A DNA stretch of 64,000 bases from Ligula intestinalis (GCA_036362985.1 JAYGXS010000003.1:81365001-81429000), one strand, 5' to 3'. Numbered from the stretch's first letter, positions 44,170 to 54,510 are shown. Numbers and translations are program-made. Notes: generated by a model from the sequence alone, not told the origin.

Positions 44170-44335
44170 AAACAATGCTGCTCGTGACTTAATTGTTAGA
44201 GCACTGGACACCTGATCAAAAGGTCACGGGTTTGAGCCTCAGGAGGGGCACCTCTGGGGATTGGGTATACATGGCTGATGGCATCTAATGAGCGAGAAAT
44301 GGGCACATCCCAGTTCCTCTTGTGTTTACCAGTAA
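44170..44335 (+). repeat. SINE-2 copy 4 (inverted partner of copy 3)
   Basis: Plus strand: A-box-like TGACTTAATTGTTAGAGCAC, B-box CGGGTTTGAGCCTC, body TTGGGTATACATGGCTGATG, GAGCGAGAAATGGG, CCCAGTTCCTCTT. Best preserved tRNA-like head of the family. Confidence 0.7.
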
Positions 44336-44344
44336 CGTTCTCTT

Positions 44345-45475
44345 TTCTTTCTCTCCTGCTGGAGGCTCCATGGCTGCTGGTGGTGCTTGAATGTGAGTCC
44401 TGAGACAGAACGGAATGAGTGAATTCTGTTGGTAACCGATGCGTATTCCCAAGCAAACCCGATAATCGTTCGTAGCTTTGCTATTCCTACTCATTTTTGG
44501 TCAGCTTTGTGTAATTTATTACAAATAATTGTTGCAATGTACCAATCTAAATAAATTCGCATAAAGTTTCAAAGTGCTCTCTCCCTTTTTTGGTTTTAGA
44601 GGACACACTGCCGTCAACAAACTAAATATGCAAGCTGCGCTTCTGGTTTCTAGAGAGTATTTCATAGGAATAAAAAGGAAAAGCCAATATATGAGTCTTT
44701 GTATGAATAACATAACTAAAGCAGGACACGGCAGTTGGAAATTTCACAGAATCAATAAAAGCAAGCTCATTTTTCAGCGCGGCGAAAACCCAGTAATAAT
44801 GTTTACTTTAAGCTTAGGAAGGATAAGGAGGGACGGGAATTAACAAAAATAAAGGGTTGGTTAAAGGTAGGCATGCGATTACCAGAGCAGTTGGAGATGA
44901 GGCGCATGGTCTTAGAGCTTACACAGATCTGGTTCCGTCCGCCGTATACAGGTTTTTTCCATGTAGCACAAGGTCGGATTTGTTCGTGCTTGCACAAGAA
45001 CACGAAAAAATGTTTCGAGATCAAAAGATTGACCGCCGTATAGCAGGTATTTTGTAGTGGATGACAGTGGCAATTTGTTTTCTTGTTTAAAAAGCTAATT
45101 GGGTAAATTTTGAGCGGCCCTGGTCATCAATTGCTGTTATCTATTCTGTTCAATTTAACCTGCTGTGTTCTCCATTTGTTATCTTTTTCATGCAAAGACA
45201 GGAAGCAGTTGACAAGCTGGCCCAAAATTCATTTTTTAAAATAAATTATGTTGTGGCGACTTACTTTAAATTTGCACCTGTAATAAAAAGCTTTAAATAT
45301 ACGAGTCAATGCATTTTGTGAAAAGTTTGATCAGATATTAAGAAAGACCACTTGATTATACTTTTAAACCAAGATCCAGACAATATTGTCCCGGCTGGGT
45401 CTTACGTCTGAAAATTCAGTAATGGTGCCTTGCCCCCTAAGAAATGGGCAGCTTTGAGCATTTATTTAAGCATAT
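44345..45475. other. Unassigned
   Basis: Overlapping short frames on both strands (up to 89 codons) without motifs. Confidence 0.45.
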
Positions 45476-45477
45476 CT

Positions 45478-45955
45478 AGACCGTGAACTCGTAGCTCAAC
45501 TGTTAGGACGTTCGCCCTGGTAGGAGAGATCGCGAGTTCAAATCTTGGTGTGGCAGCAATTTCAGCGGCCATACTGGGGTTGGGTATCACTAGCCGATGT
45601 CCCCTGTCTTTGCTGGTAATATCTTTTTGCCTATATCCTAGCCACCTCGCGGTGGAGGCTCGAGAGAGAGCTCCAATGGCAATATGGGGGGACGAGTGGG
45701 TCCTCTGACAGACCGGTGTACGCGTCTATGGCACTGTATATTACTGATCTAATACCAGCTGGACCGTGAGCTCGTAGCTCAACTGTTAGGACGTTCGTCC
45801 TGACGGGAGAGATCGCGAGTTCAAATCTCGGTGTTGCAGCAATTCCAGCGGCCATACTGGGGTTGCGTATCACTAGCCGATGACGCTTAACAAGGCAGAA
45901 AAGGCCTTTCTAGTGTCTCCTGTCTTTGCCGGTTATGTCCTTCTGCTTAAACATG
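45478..45955 (+). repeat. SINE-1 tandem dimer
   Basis: Two tRNA-like heads start at 45,481 and 45,764, 283 bp apart. Each reads CGTAGCTCAACTGTTAGGAC (A-box) and GCGAGTTCAAATC (B-box), followed by GCGGCCATACTGGGGTTG and the body. The first unit lacks ~34 bp (ACAAGGCAGAAAAGGCC) that the second and the 8.2 kb copy have, so the full unit is ~317 bp. The second unit ends near 45,955 after GTCTTTGCCGGTTATGTCC. Confidence 0.78.
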
Positions 45956-45959
45956 TCTA

Positions 45960-46455
45960 TATCTCAGCCAAGTTTGGAGTGCTCCTGAATAAGTTCCTTC
46001 ACAGAACTCTGTCGAATTTGAATGACAATTTACTGCATACATACATAAATCTAACTGACAAAGTAATCAGTATTTAAAAGTAATTTCGTTTTCTTTTAAA
46101 TAAATTTATTTATATTTTTTTGAAAACTGCGAAAGATATTCGTTCAGCACATATACTTTGTGGGCAATACTGCCTTTTTCAAGCTGTGAATTTACATGCA
46201 GAGGAATTTTAGCCTTAAATTATTCTAAAAACGTGCATATTCTTTGATTTCTGAATCGATATAAGTTCAGAACCTCAAATTTGATATTTAAAATAAGTTT
46301 CGATTGATTTGGAAACCTAATGTATCTCGAGAGTATGAGTCTGCATTACTCGATTGTTATGCCACATAAAATTCGAAGTGAAGGAGAACATCCGTGTTCC
46401 AGGTATTTGCACCTGCAAAGAAGAAAGTAGGTCAAACATCAAAACGATTTGTTTA
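45960..46455. other. Unassigned, AT-rich
   Basis: No supported feature. Confidence 0.45.
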
Positions 46456-46458
46456 TGG

Positions 46459-46496
46459 CTCTGAGCTTTCGGACTCTTACCTAAATCCATCGTCAC
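46459..46496 (-). ncRNA. Hammerhead-like motif 7 (AGCT type)
   Basis: Minus strand: GTGACGA (core C3 to G), extra T, stem II GGATTT/GAGTCC (6 pairs with wobbles) around AGGTAA, then GAAAGCTCAGAG. Stem II pairs change together relative to motif 5 (G-C to A-T at the third pair). Confidence 0.5.
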
Positions 46497-46504
46497 AGAT
46501 AGGA

Positions 46505-47275
46505 AACAGCAAAAACAGGGGTTGGCTATAGCGTGTTTATAGAACTATTTTCGATTTTCTGCATGTTTAAATTTATACCGTTTTGTACACACGCTTCTTA
46601 GTAAAACTTCTGCATGTGGCTCACCCGGCTGGGTTGTCTCTTGGCTTGGGGTCACTTTCACTTCCCGCACTCAATTCGTTCAGTGCGGCAACCGATAATC
46701 TACGGTCCTCTCTACCAACTGTGGAGTTATTCATCTCTTCTCCCTCCAACCTGACGAACTATGATCGACAAAATAATATTTGTTTGTTAAGCATGCTGAT
46801 TATATGGTTATTTGCCATCCTCTCAAAAGTCAGATACGTCTTCAAATACTGAAGGATGGCCTAGACCACGTCTTAACATTGCCGTCAGCAAATGGCCTTC
46901 TACTTAACGACGGAATTTCAGTCCAGTGCATTTATTGACTGCGACCATCATGCAGTCCTGAATCCGTTGACGTTCCGCCTAAGGACGTACCCTCTTTCCG
47001 GTATCTTTAGGTTACGCTGAAAACTCATTTGCTCTTCATCCAGAACGCTTTTTTTTAAATCCGTAAACTGTTATATTATATCTGCTGTTTAGGGTCATAC
47101 CTCAAACTGCAAGGCTTATCTGACGATTTATACAAGCTTGCATTCTCCCCCCTCATTCTGCGCTGCGCTCTAGTTATTTTTTCACCTTTACTTAAAAAAA
47201 ATATCTGCTTATTTTGAAACCTATTCTCCGAATTTTCTCTTTGGCTGCTGGTGTTTCCTATACTCTTTTCCCAGA
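46505..47275. other. Unassigned
   Basis: An 89-codon plus frame (46,583-46,852) lacks motifs. Confidence 0.45.
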
Positions 47276-47279
47276 CCTT

Positions 47280-47565
47280 TTAATGCAGCGACACTTTAAA
47301 ACGGTCAAGCAATTTGCTGTTCGTATCATTAGTGAGGTCTCTGACCCTCTCTTCTCTGAACTACTGGCTGCAAAATCTTCCCGTACTATGCACCGAAGCT
47401 TACGACATATATTTTGCCATACATCGTACTCCCAATCCCAGCATGATACCTCACGTGTGGAGAGAAGTTGAGAAGTTGAAAGCAGACCTGTCTCCATAGT
47501 GGATGTGGATATCGTGAAAACTTCTAACTTTGAATATTACTAGACCTTTTATTATGAGCTTTTAC
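47280..47565 (+). pseudogene. Coding-like dispersed repeat R3, copy 2
   Basis: Partner of 27,192-27,495 in opposite orientation. Reads HFKTVKQFAVRIISEVSDP and AKSSRTMHRSLRHIFC; after a frameshift it continues WREVEKLKADLSP with a TAG at 47,497-47,499, the same stop position as copy 1. Downstream noncoding bases (GATATCGTGAAAACTT) are also shared. Family unknown. Confidence 0.5.
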
Positions 47566-47569
47566 TTTA

Positions 47570-48235
47570 TCTTATCCGATTTTCTCCATTTTTAGACCAA
47601 CACGTTGGATATTTCATTCAAAATAAAGCATTTTATCTCTAAGATTGTGGCCAGTACTACCAATAACTGCACCTCGTAAGGGAAGAATGAAGCCTCTGTG
47701 GGCTGAAGAATCATCAGTGAAGAATCTCGTGGCCACTGTGTTCGCCATGCCTAGGCCTCGTCGAACTTAAAGGGGCAGCTGCGCACCCAATGAAAAACGA
47801 ACCAACCTCTAGCCGAGCTGACGTTTTTCCTCCTGCCTGATGTTGCATGTGGTTGATCATACAAGTTGTCTTGAGAGCTTTCCTAGTTCTTCCAAAGTAA
47901 CAGCCTTACCCGAAGTTTCGAAAAACCAACCAGCGAAACCAGAAGTTTTCTGTCCTGAAGGCGGGTTTTCAGTCTCTGTGCTACATACAGTTTTTAGTAT
48001 ATGGTAAAATGGCAATTTAGGATCCACAACACCACGCGAAAAACCCATCCTTCTCTTTTATGCAAAAGGATGTAATGAAGACCAAACAGATGGGGCATTT
48101 CAGGAGAAAGAATGAATATATCAAAAAGTAAAGCGTACAAATTAGACAATAATAGAATAGTTAATTAAGCAACCAAATATTTGCGCGTTATTCTTCAAGT
48201 AAAAAATATAAACAATATATATGAAGAAGGACTTT
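47570..48235. other. Unassigned upstream of PLE-D
   Basis: Short frames without motifs; the PLE-D N-terminal region is not recognisable here. Confidence 0.4.
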
Positions 48236-48239
48236 ACAA

Positions 48240-49345
48240 TTTATTGAAGACATTTACCTTCAAAATATTGCAAATAAATTTATGTTGTCTGTGGATGTGG
48301 AGTCACTTTTTATAAATTTGCCGTTAGACGAACCAATTGAGGACATATGCACCCATGCGTCAGATTCACGTCCGCAACCTGCAATACTAAGGGAATTGTT
48401 CACAATTCGTTCAAAGAATGTGCAACCTCGTATTAATGGGCTAATATATAGACAAACTGATGGGTTGGCAATGGGGACTCCAGTGGGGCCCACCTTCGCA
48501 GACATTTTAATGGGTCACTTAGAAGAAAACCTGTCATCAAATCTAAGAAAAGTCACAACACGCAGACGATACGTGGATGTTATATTCACTATTGTTGATA
48601 ACAAAACAATACGCCAAAAATCTTCTTATTAATTTTTTGAATAAATTGCCTCCGAATATTAAGTTCAAAGTAGGCATGGAGTGGAACAGCGAGTTGTCCT
48701 TTTTAGACGTCCTCTGGCTCAGCGGAGATGATGGTTCAAGACGGCGCACTCTTTTCCACGAAACCATCTGGAAAGGTCAATACCTACATGTTACTGGCTA
48801 AGTGCCAATAAAATGGAAACATTATCTGTCACTTACACTTTTTCAGAGAGCTAACAATATTTGCTCCATTGAGTCCCCTAGGTTTCATTCAAAAATATAG
48901 CAGCCCTTTAGGGCCGAAATCTACGGAACAGTCGGTTCCGAAAACCCCATTTGTATATCTTTGCCGTTTAAGGGAGACAATATCTCAAATAAAATTAAGC
49001 GACGATTACATTGTTCCATATAGAGAACGTTCTATGCAACCTAACTTATGTTCATAACTCCACCTAAAAGTTAACCGGTCAAAGGTAGCATTGACTCTGC
49101 ACGCCAACTCAAACTGCGCCTATGAATTCACGTGCACGAGCAAATGCGGGTACACTGGCCAAACGCAAAGGCAATTGGCCACCAGGGCTGCTGAACATTT
49201 GCCTGCATGGTTTAAAAAAAGCAAGAAAACAAAAGTGCCACAGCCAAACATCACAAAACACTTGCTAGACAGTGGTCACTCCATTGATATCAAACTATCT
49301 TCCCGAGTTCGAGTTTGAGCACGAACAAACCGGATCTTCTGAATG
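48240..49345 (+). pseudogene. Penelope-like element remnant D (RT and GIY-YIG)
   Basis: Starts inside RT: MLSVDVESLFINLPLDEP with the first catalytic Asp codon at 48,294, then LIYRQTDGLAMGTPVGPTF (RT4). RT5 reads RRRYVDVIFTIVD: the second Asp of YVDD is Val (GTT at 48,579-48,581), a one-base change that should kill polymerisation. Then NIKFKVGMEWNSELSFLDVL (RT6/7) after a frameshift, a decayed thumb, and a GIY-YIG domain YEFTCTSKCGYTGQTQRQL with RAAEHLPAWF (49,119-49,212) and LLDSGHSID. Upstream RT1-2 is missing. It abuts PLE-J, which points the other way. Confidence 0.87.
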
Positions 49346-49419
49346 GTCGAGAATATGCGAGACCCAGGTAACTCAATCGAAGAAGGTAAGACGTTCTCTG
49401 GGACCAGGGGTGTATTTGT

Positions 49420-49457
49420 CCGACGTTTCGAACCATCTCGCGAGCTCATTGTCAAGG
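49420..49457 (-). ncRNA. Hammerhead-like motif 8, downstream of PLE-J
   Basis: Minus strand: TTGACAA (C3 to T and G8 to A, the same two changes as motif 4), T, stem II with CTCG/CGAG inside, then GAAACGTCGGAC. It lies 30 bp beyond the PLE-J stop on the same strand. Confidence 0.5.
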
Positions 49458-49486
49458 AATTAAAAAACGTACAACTCACAGTGAAT

Positions 49487-49690
49487 TCAGCTCTGTTCTA
49501 CCGTGATTGACCTCTGCCCTTGACCCCTGCCCTCGATCTGCTCGCGCAACGCGAGGTAGCCATCAGGAAGCTCGACATGCCTGTTAATTGAGTCCGCGCG
49601 TGAATGCCAGGCTTCCTGCAGCAGGCGTGAAGTTCGGTCGTCTGACCGGTCCAGTTTTCCCACGCGTTCGAGGTCCAGGCATTATATGAA
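49487..49690 (-). pseudogene. Penelope-like element remnant J (C-terminal tail)
   Basis: Not started by ATG. Minus strand frame reads SRLLQEAWHSRADSINRHVE then LPDGYLALREQ and ends at a TGA (49,487-49,489). This is the conserved C-terminus of one PLE branch (EAWHS...SINRH...LP..Y..L). The frame is open but only ~65 codons remain, 5'-truncated. The ribozyme-like motif follows at once. Confidence 0.75.
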
Positions 49691-49853
49691 AACAAACTAA
49701 ATACGGCGCGAGACAACCCCCCCCCCTATGTTAGCAATTAGGTCATGTGGTTCATTTTCAATTGACCTGGTAAATGGCTGCCACAAATATGCGAGTTTTG
49801 AAGAAGCAGCATAGGAGAAACAGACACGATCACTGGAACAAGAGTTTTATTCT

Positions 49854-49892
49854 CCTGATGCTTCGGATTCCATCGGGAATCAGTACTCATAC
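49854..49892 (-). ncRNA. Hammerhead-like motif 9, downstream of PLE-I
   Basis: Minus strand: stem II GATTCC/GGAATC with loop CGAT, then CGAAGCATCAGG, a two-base decay of GAAACGTC. The upstream core is degraded (TATGAGTA). It is followed by GAATAAAACTCTTGTTCCAG and TGATCG. It lies ~65 bp beyond the PLE-I frame, same strand. Confidence 0.45.
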
Positions 49893-49956
49893 GTAATGGT
49901 TTGATAACCGGAGCCATGCGCAGATAAGGCATAGACACGCACAGATTGCAAGGTAT

Positions 49957-50929
49957 TTATTGTCCGTAGGGGTCACTAGCGAGCGTACTGTAATTTTCAG
50001 TCCATCTCCTGTGGTCACCGCTTGAGACCTTAATTGGCGCAGTGATTGCTTGACATTTCGCGTGCGACTCGTGAAGTACCGTGATTTTTTCGTCCGTGTC
50101 GTATACGGGCTGGATAACTGCGTGATAATTATGCTCACAATCGTCAGAGTTGTTGCTTGGCCCAGCCCTTCCCACGTGACTGATTCCCTTGCAAAGGAAA
50201 TTTTGCAGTGCGGAGAAAGTAAACGACAAATCATTGTGCTTGTTGATGGACTGGGGGCCTGAGAACCATGACTCCAGCAGCTCGCGGCTCGCGTGGTTGA
50301 CACCATTTGCAAAGAGTTCGGCCTCGGTAAGCTTGAAAATATGGCCGGACACCGTCGAGTGAGCTGCAACCTGGGAGTTTGAGTCTCACCGCCACTGCAT
50401 GCTCGGCCATTCGAGTTCGGAGTAATCTCCCGGTTTTTCAGATATATTTGTTTTGTCCAAAACTGTACCAGATCCGGTAAACGACTCCAACCGTTTCCTG
50501 CCGTAGCAGTGGGCCTTTTGGTCACATGACCCGGCGCTTGATGGTTGCATCTGGCTTGTGAGCAACTCCAACTTCAAAAGGAATCAGTAGGTGGCTGACC
50601 GCTACTAATGCATTCTTCACGTACGAAAGAGCTCGCTTACTTGTTGGGTAAGTTGAATGTAGCTTCTTCTGTCGTCTGTGTATGCATTGGTTGACAAATT
50701 TGGGCGGCTAATGATTCGTTCTCAGTACCCATCGAAGATACTGCAATTCAGCAGCTTTGTATTCCACGTTGCTGCAATGCGTCTCAACGCGCCGCCAAAG
50801 CCCTCTTACGCATTTGCGTTTTTGACTGATTGGGTAGTTGCTGTGGAAGTTTCGGACTTGCATAGTGTTGGTTGCTTTCCTGAACACCTTCCTTTTTAGG
50901 TCCCTACTGTCTAGAATTTCATGTGACAT
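49957..50929 (-). pseudogene. Penelope-like element remnant I (thumb, GIY-YIG, C-terminus)
   Basis: Minus strand. Thumb: KATNTMQVRNFHSNYPISQK, then GLWRRVETHCS and AAELQYLRWVLRTNH (50,708-50,929). GIY-YIG fragment in another frame: TGRLLRTRMAEHAVAVR (near 50,430). Then DSNSQVAAHSTVSGHIFKLT and SRELLESWFSGPQSINKHND (50,200-50,380), the conserved C-terminal block. RT is absent, so the copy is 5'-truncated. The long 212-codon frame at 49,887-50,525 is an out-of-frame shadow of this segment. Confidence 0.85.
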
Positions 50930-51202
50930 ACAAAATGCTACGTTATTACGTTAAGGAAGGACAAGACAAGGTCAAACCGACCTTAAGAATTACAAGAAAA
51001 GGTGACCCCACGACGAACCAGCAGGAAGAGTTACCGGAGTTACCAGCCTTCTCTACCGCAGAGAAAAGGCGGCACACTAACAGATTTCAACGTCTGCTAA
51101 TATAATGGGGTAAGGCAGTGCACGAGTAAAATTCGGTGAGCCCACGGCCGACGTGTACAGCCACAAAGTCGCATTGCTGACCGATAACGGCTGTTTAAGG
51201 TT

Positions 51203-51240
51203 AGGAAAAGGAGAACCAGCCGAGCTCTCCGAAACGTCAG
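51203..51240 (+). ncRNA. Hammerhead-like motif 10
   Basis: Decayed core TAGGAAA, then a perfect 5 bp stem II GGAGA/TCTCC, then GAAACGTCAGTG and a short ATCATTCCAGTG block. The ACGT tetramer is intact. Confidence 0.4.
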
Positions 51241-51249
51241 TGAACGCAT

Positions 51250-51700
51250 CAAATCATTCCAGTGTACACCAATATAGCGTCGTATTTAAACCCACTTCGA
51301 TATAAGCATAATGTCTTCTTGGAAAGTTTATTTTTCATGTTGTTTTATATGTAGAAGACAGTATATCCGATAAGGTGTGCGAATTTTAACGAGAGCAACC
51401 TAATCACTCGAAACCCAGTCCCAACTTAACAAAAAAAGCCCTTAGTTTAATGACAACAGAACAAATTTTGGCTAGGAAACAAAACGTTCAGAAGAAAAGC
51501 AGCATTGCTAAATCGTGAATCTTCGTATCAAAGGAAAAAGCTGTACCTGTACAATTAAACGAACCTTAATTTTGCACATAACTAAGTACATAAAATAATA
51601 TAAGAAAGTTCCGCAAATATTCCCACGGTTAATATAAGATGTGAGTTTATGGCAAAAAATAGTTTTCAGCAACTCTTCATCAGACCAAACATTTTCAAGG
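51250..51700. other. Unassigned
   Basis: No supported feature. 51,508-51,723 (minus, 71 codons) runs into the PLE repeat arm. Confidence 0.4.
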
Positions 51701-51706
51701 AAAAGT

Positions 51707-52072
51707 AACGCTGTACATAACAATTAAAGTTTGAATAGGTTGAAAAATCAATAACGATTTAACACTGGCGCTGATTGGCCAACGCGGACTATGTCAGTTT
51801 GCACATGTAGGCCCTTACAGCGTGTTGGTTGAGGGATTGTCGCTAGTTGGTAGGGGCGAAATCCTGTCGCTACCTGGTGTCGGTTTAGGGCATGGAAGTG
51901 ACAGAGCTTGTGTCAGAGTCTTCTGACAACGCAGCAATGGAGTTGCTAGCCTCGTAGCTACTGCTTCAGCTGTTGCAAGCATCCGTTCGTGTAGGCCGTT
52001 GGAAAAATAAGATGGTGTCCTGTATACCACCTGAAAGTCGTCGTTAGTATCGACGCAATGGTGGAGTCGATA
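51707..52072 (-). pseudogene. Penelope-like element tail E1 (minus copy of an inverted pair)
   Basis: Minus strand reads TNDDFQVVYRTPSYFSNGLH, MLATAEAVATRLATPLLRC, QKTLTQALSLPCPKP, ending near 51,815, followed by a 3' flank (AACACTGGCGCTGATTGGCC on the plus strand). It is the mirror of 52,180-52,546. Same PLE branch as PLE-A. Confidence 0.85.
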
Positions 52073-52546
52073 CATCGGGCGTACAACGAAGCGTCTCAAA
52101 AAGAGGGTACGTGAGCACATACTGATCTGGCTAAGTAAAGGTGAAACCAGATCAATCTCGAGTGCTTTTCTCGCACATCTTGTCGATACGAACCATCAAG
52201 TCGATACTAACGAAGCCTTTCAAGTGGTCCACAGGACACCATCTACCTTTTCAAAAGGCCTACGCCAGCGGATGATCGCAACGGCTGAAGCAGTAGCTAT
52301 AAGGCTAGCAAATCCAGTGCTGTGTTGTCAGAAGACTCTGACACAAGCTCTGTCACTTCCATGGCCTAAACCAACAGCAGGTGGCGACAGGATTTCGCCC
52401 CTACCAACTAGCAACAATCTCTCAACCAACACGCTGTCATAGCCTGCATGTGCAAACTGACCTAGTCCGCGTTGGCCAATTAGCGCCAGTGTTAGACAGT
52501 TTTTGATTTTCAACCTATTCAAACTTTTATTGTTATGTACAGTGTT
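52073..52546 (+). pseudogene. Penelope-like element tail E2 (plus copy of an inverted pair)
   Basis: Plus strand starts inside the GIY-YIG domain (YIGRTTKRLKKRVREH, 52,070 on), then AFLAHLVDTNHQVD, FQVVHRTPSTFSKGLRQRM, MIATAEAVAIRLANPVLCC, QKTLTQALSLPWPKP and a stop at 52,442. The frame is open from the nuclease to the end. The 3' flank AATTAGCGCCAGTGTTAG and TGTTATGTACAGTGTTAA mirrors E1. Confidence 0.87.
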
Positions 52547-52805
52547 AATCTAAGAAAGCCAATATTTACATGTTTGCGCTTGAATATCTTCCGCGTACTC
52601 GTGCACTATGGATTATGTCAGTTATGTAGCTGACCACTATTGTATTATAAGTTGTGAAATGATACCGCAGAAATTCGACAGTTTTAGCCCATTGAAGATG
52701 TGATTGACAAAAGCCCATCTGCTTTGTTAAAACTTGCTTTTTTGAGCTATTTTGCTGAAGAATTGTCAAGCATTTTAGTGTTTTGCGAGGTTCCGATCAA
52801 GACAA

Positions 52806-52935
52806 TCTGAAATTTGAGTTGACCCAACTGTGAAAAAACTCGAAGTGTTTGGCGGGATTTGAACCCGCGCATCAGAGAAGACCTTTGCCGTAAGTCATTG
52901 CTCTAACCGCTAAGCTACAAACGCTCCACCTCGCG
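52806..52935 (-). repeat. SINE-3, minus copy of an inverted pair
   Basis: tRNA-derived. Minus strand: GCGTTTGTAGCTTAGCGG, TTAGAGCAATGAC (A-box region), GGCAAAGGTCTTCTCTGATG, GCGGGTTCAAATCCCGCC (perfect 5 bp T-stem, B-box), then a tail to AATTTGAGTTGACCC read on the plus strand. Acceptor-like ends GCGTTTG/CAAACAC pair at 6 of 7. The long variable region and shared non-tRNA tail argue for a SINE, not a working tRNA gene. Confidence 0.75.
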
Positions 52936-52939
52936 CAGT

Positions 52940-53135
52940 GAATTTAATCACACTTGGATCGATATAACCCGCCCAACTTTACCGCCCATATGGAATTCAC
53001 CAATACGGAGGCAGTAAGCTGACTACCCAAGCAGGATTTCCGGAGCAATCATCTAGAATCCACCAGAATGACTACCAGGCTGACTTAATTTTTATGATGT
53101 TTGGCAGATATGCTTAATTTGACTTGAACCAATTG
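52940..53135. other. Spacer of the SINE-3 inverted pair
   Basis: Unassigned; no open frame of note. Confidence 0.4.
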
Positions 53136-53137
53136 TA

Positions 53138-53255
53138 TTTGTAGCTTACCGGTTAGAGCAATGACCTCCGGCAAAGGTCTTCTCTGATGCGGGTTCGGAT
53201 TCCACCAAACATCTCGAGTTTTTTCACAATTGGGTCAACTCAAATTAAGAAAATC
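53138..53255 (+). repeat. SINE-3, plus copy of an inverted pair
   Basis: TTTGTAGCTTACCGGTTAGA, GCAATGACCTCCGGCAAAGG (anticodon-like stem GACCT/AGGTC around a 7-base loop), GCGGGTTCGGATTCC, then ACATCTCGAGTTTTTTCAC and GGGTCAACTCAAATT. About 110 bp match the 52.8 kb copy in reverse with few differences. Confidence 0.75.
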
Positions 53256-53259
53256 TGCC

Positions 53260-54510
53260 AAACCTCCCAATAACAAAGTGAAATATTGGAACTTTTTTTT
53301 TATTTTGCTGAAAAATACCGACAATGCTTCTGTTGTAGCTGAATGAAAATAACTTTAATTGTTTTTCTCGTGCCATGTCCGATACTTTGATTAGATAGAT
53401 ACTAATATATTGCTAAAACTGGTCTCTGCATTCTATATTTGCATAACTTTTAATATGGACTGAACCAAAGAAACATGTCTTGCTAAAATATCAGATGAAA
53501 ATATGGTCAATTTAAGGTGAGAATTTTTGCAATTACGTGCAATGTGTTTGCACGTGAAAGCGAACTGTAAGCATACTTGAACAGAAAATTGCATGTGGGC
53601 GCTAAAACACCTTTTAAGTCAACAGGAGTTCTGATTCCGCTTTTTTTAGAAGAAAAACCTATGGCCTTCCCAAAAAGTCCAGTTATTTGCAACTTGGCCT
53701 ACGTTTGACAAACCTAATTAATTTCTAATGGGTGAAGATTGTTTTGGCATGTTTTTTCTCCTTTAGAGCAATGCCCTTTAGCATAATGGCTAACGCTAAT
53801 TGCCGATTAAGTTTGGTAGGACGTTCCCTTCAGTAAATTTGCCTAAAAGCAAATTTTGCAAGCGAGATAAAACGCATTAAGTGAAAATGGGAAGAACTCA
53901 CGTTTGAAGAGTCACGCAAAATAACATAGGTATGCACCATTTTTATTCTAGGTGGATACCAAATGCTGATTACAGATAAAATATTTATTAAAACTCAAAT
54001 GTGCAGGTACGTAGTTAAATCTGTCGTGCAAGCATTTTCAAGTGAAACCTGCAATTTGTGTAAAAATTAAGTATGTATATATTAGTTTCACCTTCAAACA
54101 AACAAAATGTACTTTTAATTTAAATGTAGTGTGCAAGCACTGCTATCTCTTTAATGAAAAAAAAAGAAGCTACTTATTTCGTTCTTGCAACTTAAAATCG
54201 GTAAACCAAGGAGCCTTGGAATTATTCTGCAGCTTTCTTTTGTTAGCTTCGATGATGGGTAATAGCGCAATGCGCATTTATCAGGTTCATATTTCCATTC
54301 ATTCTGCTTATTAATTATTACTGAGATAATGAAACTATAATAGAATATAGCAATGCTAGTCGATTGTGGAGTACACTGCTCTCCTAGTTGACAGAAAAAG
54401 TCCCCTGAACGTCAAAAGAGAGAGAGAGTTAGGTACTGCAAAAAGTCCAAATTTGTTATAACAATGGCAAATAATGACCCTGTCTGCGCACGACCCTGAA
54501 TGTGTTATCA
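53260..54510. other. Unassigned
   Basis: A 90-codon plus frame (54,042-54,314) has no motif. A short GAGAGAGAGAG run occurs near 54,419. Confidence 0.45.

Noticed and set aside
49887..50525. 212-codon minus-strand open frame
   Set aside because: It lies over the PLE-I segment in another frame; the true protein motifs (RELLESWFSGPQSINK, TGRLLRTRMAEH) are in other frames.
52848..52935. Functional tRNA gene
   Set aside because: Acceptor, D-stem and T-stem are partly formed, but the variable region is too long, A-box spacing is off, and a second copy shares a non-tRNA tail; a SINE explains it better.
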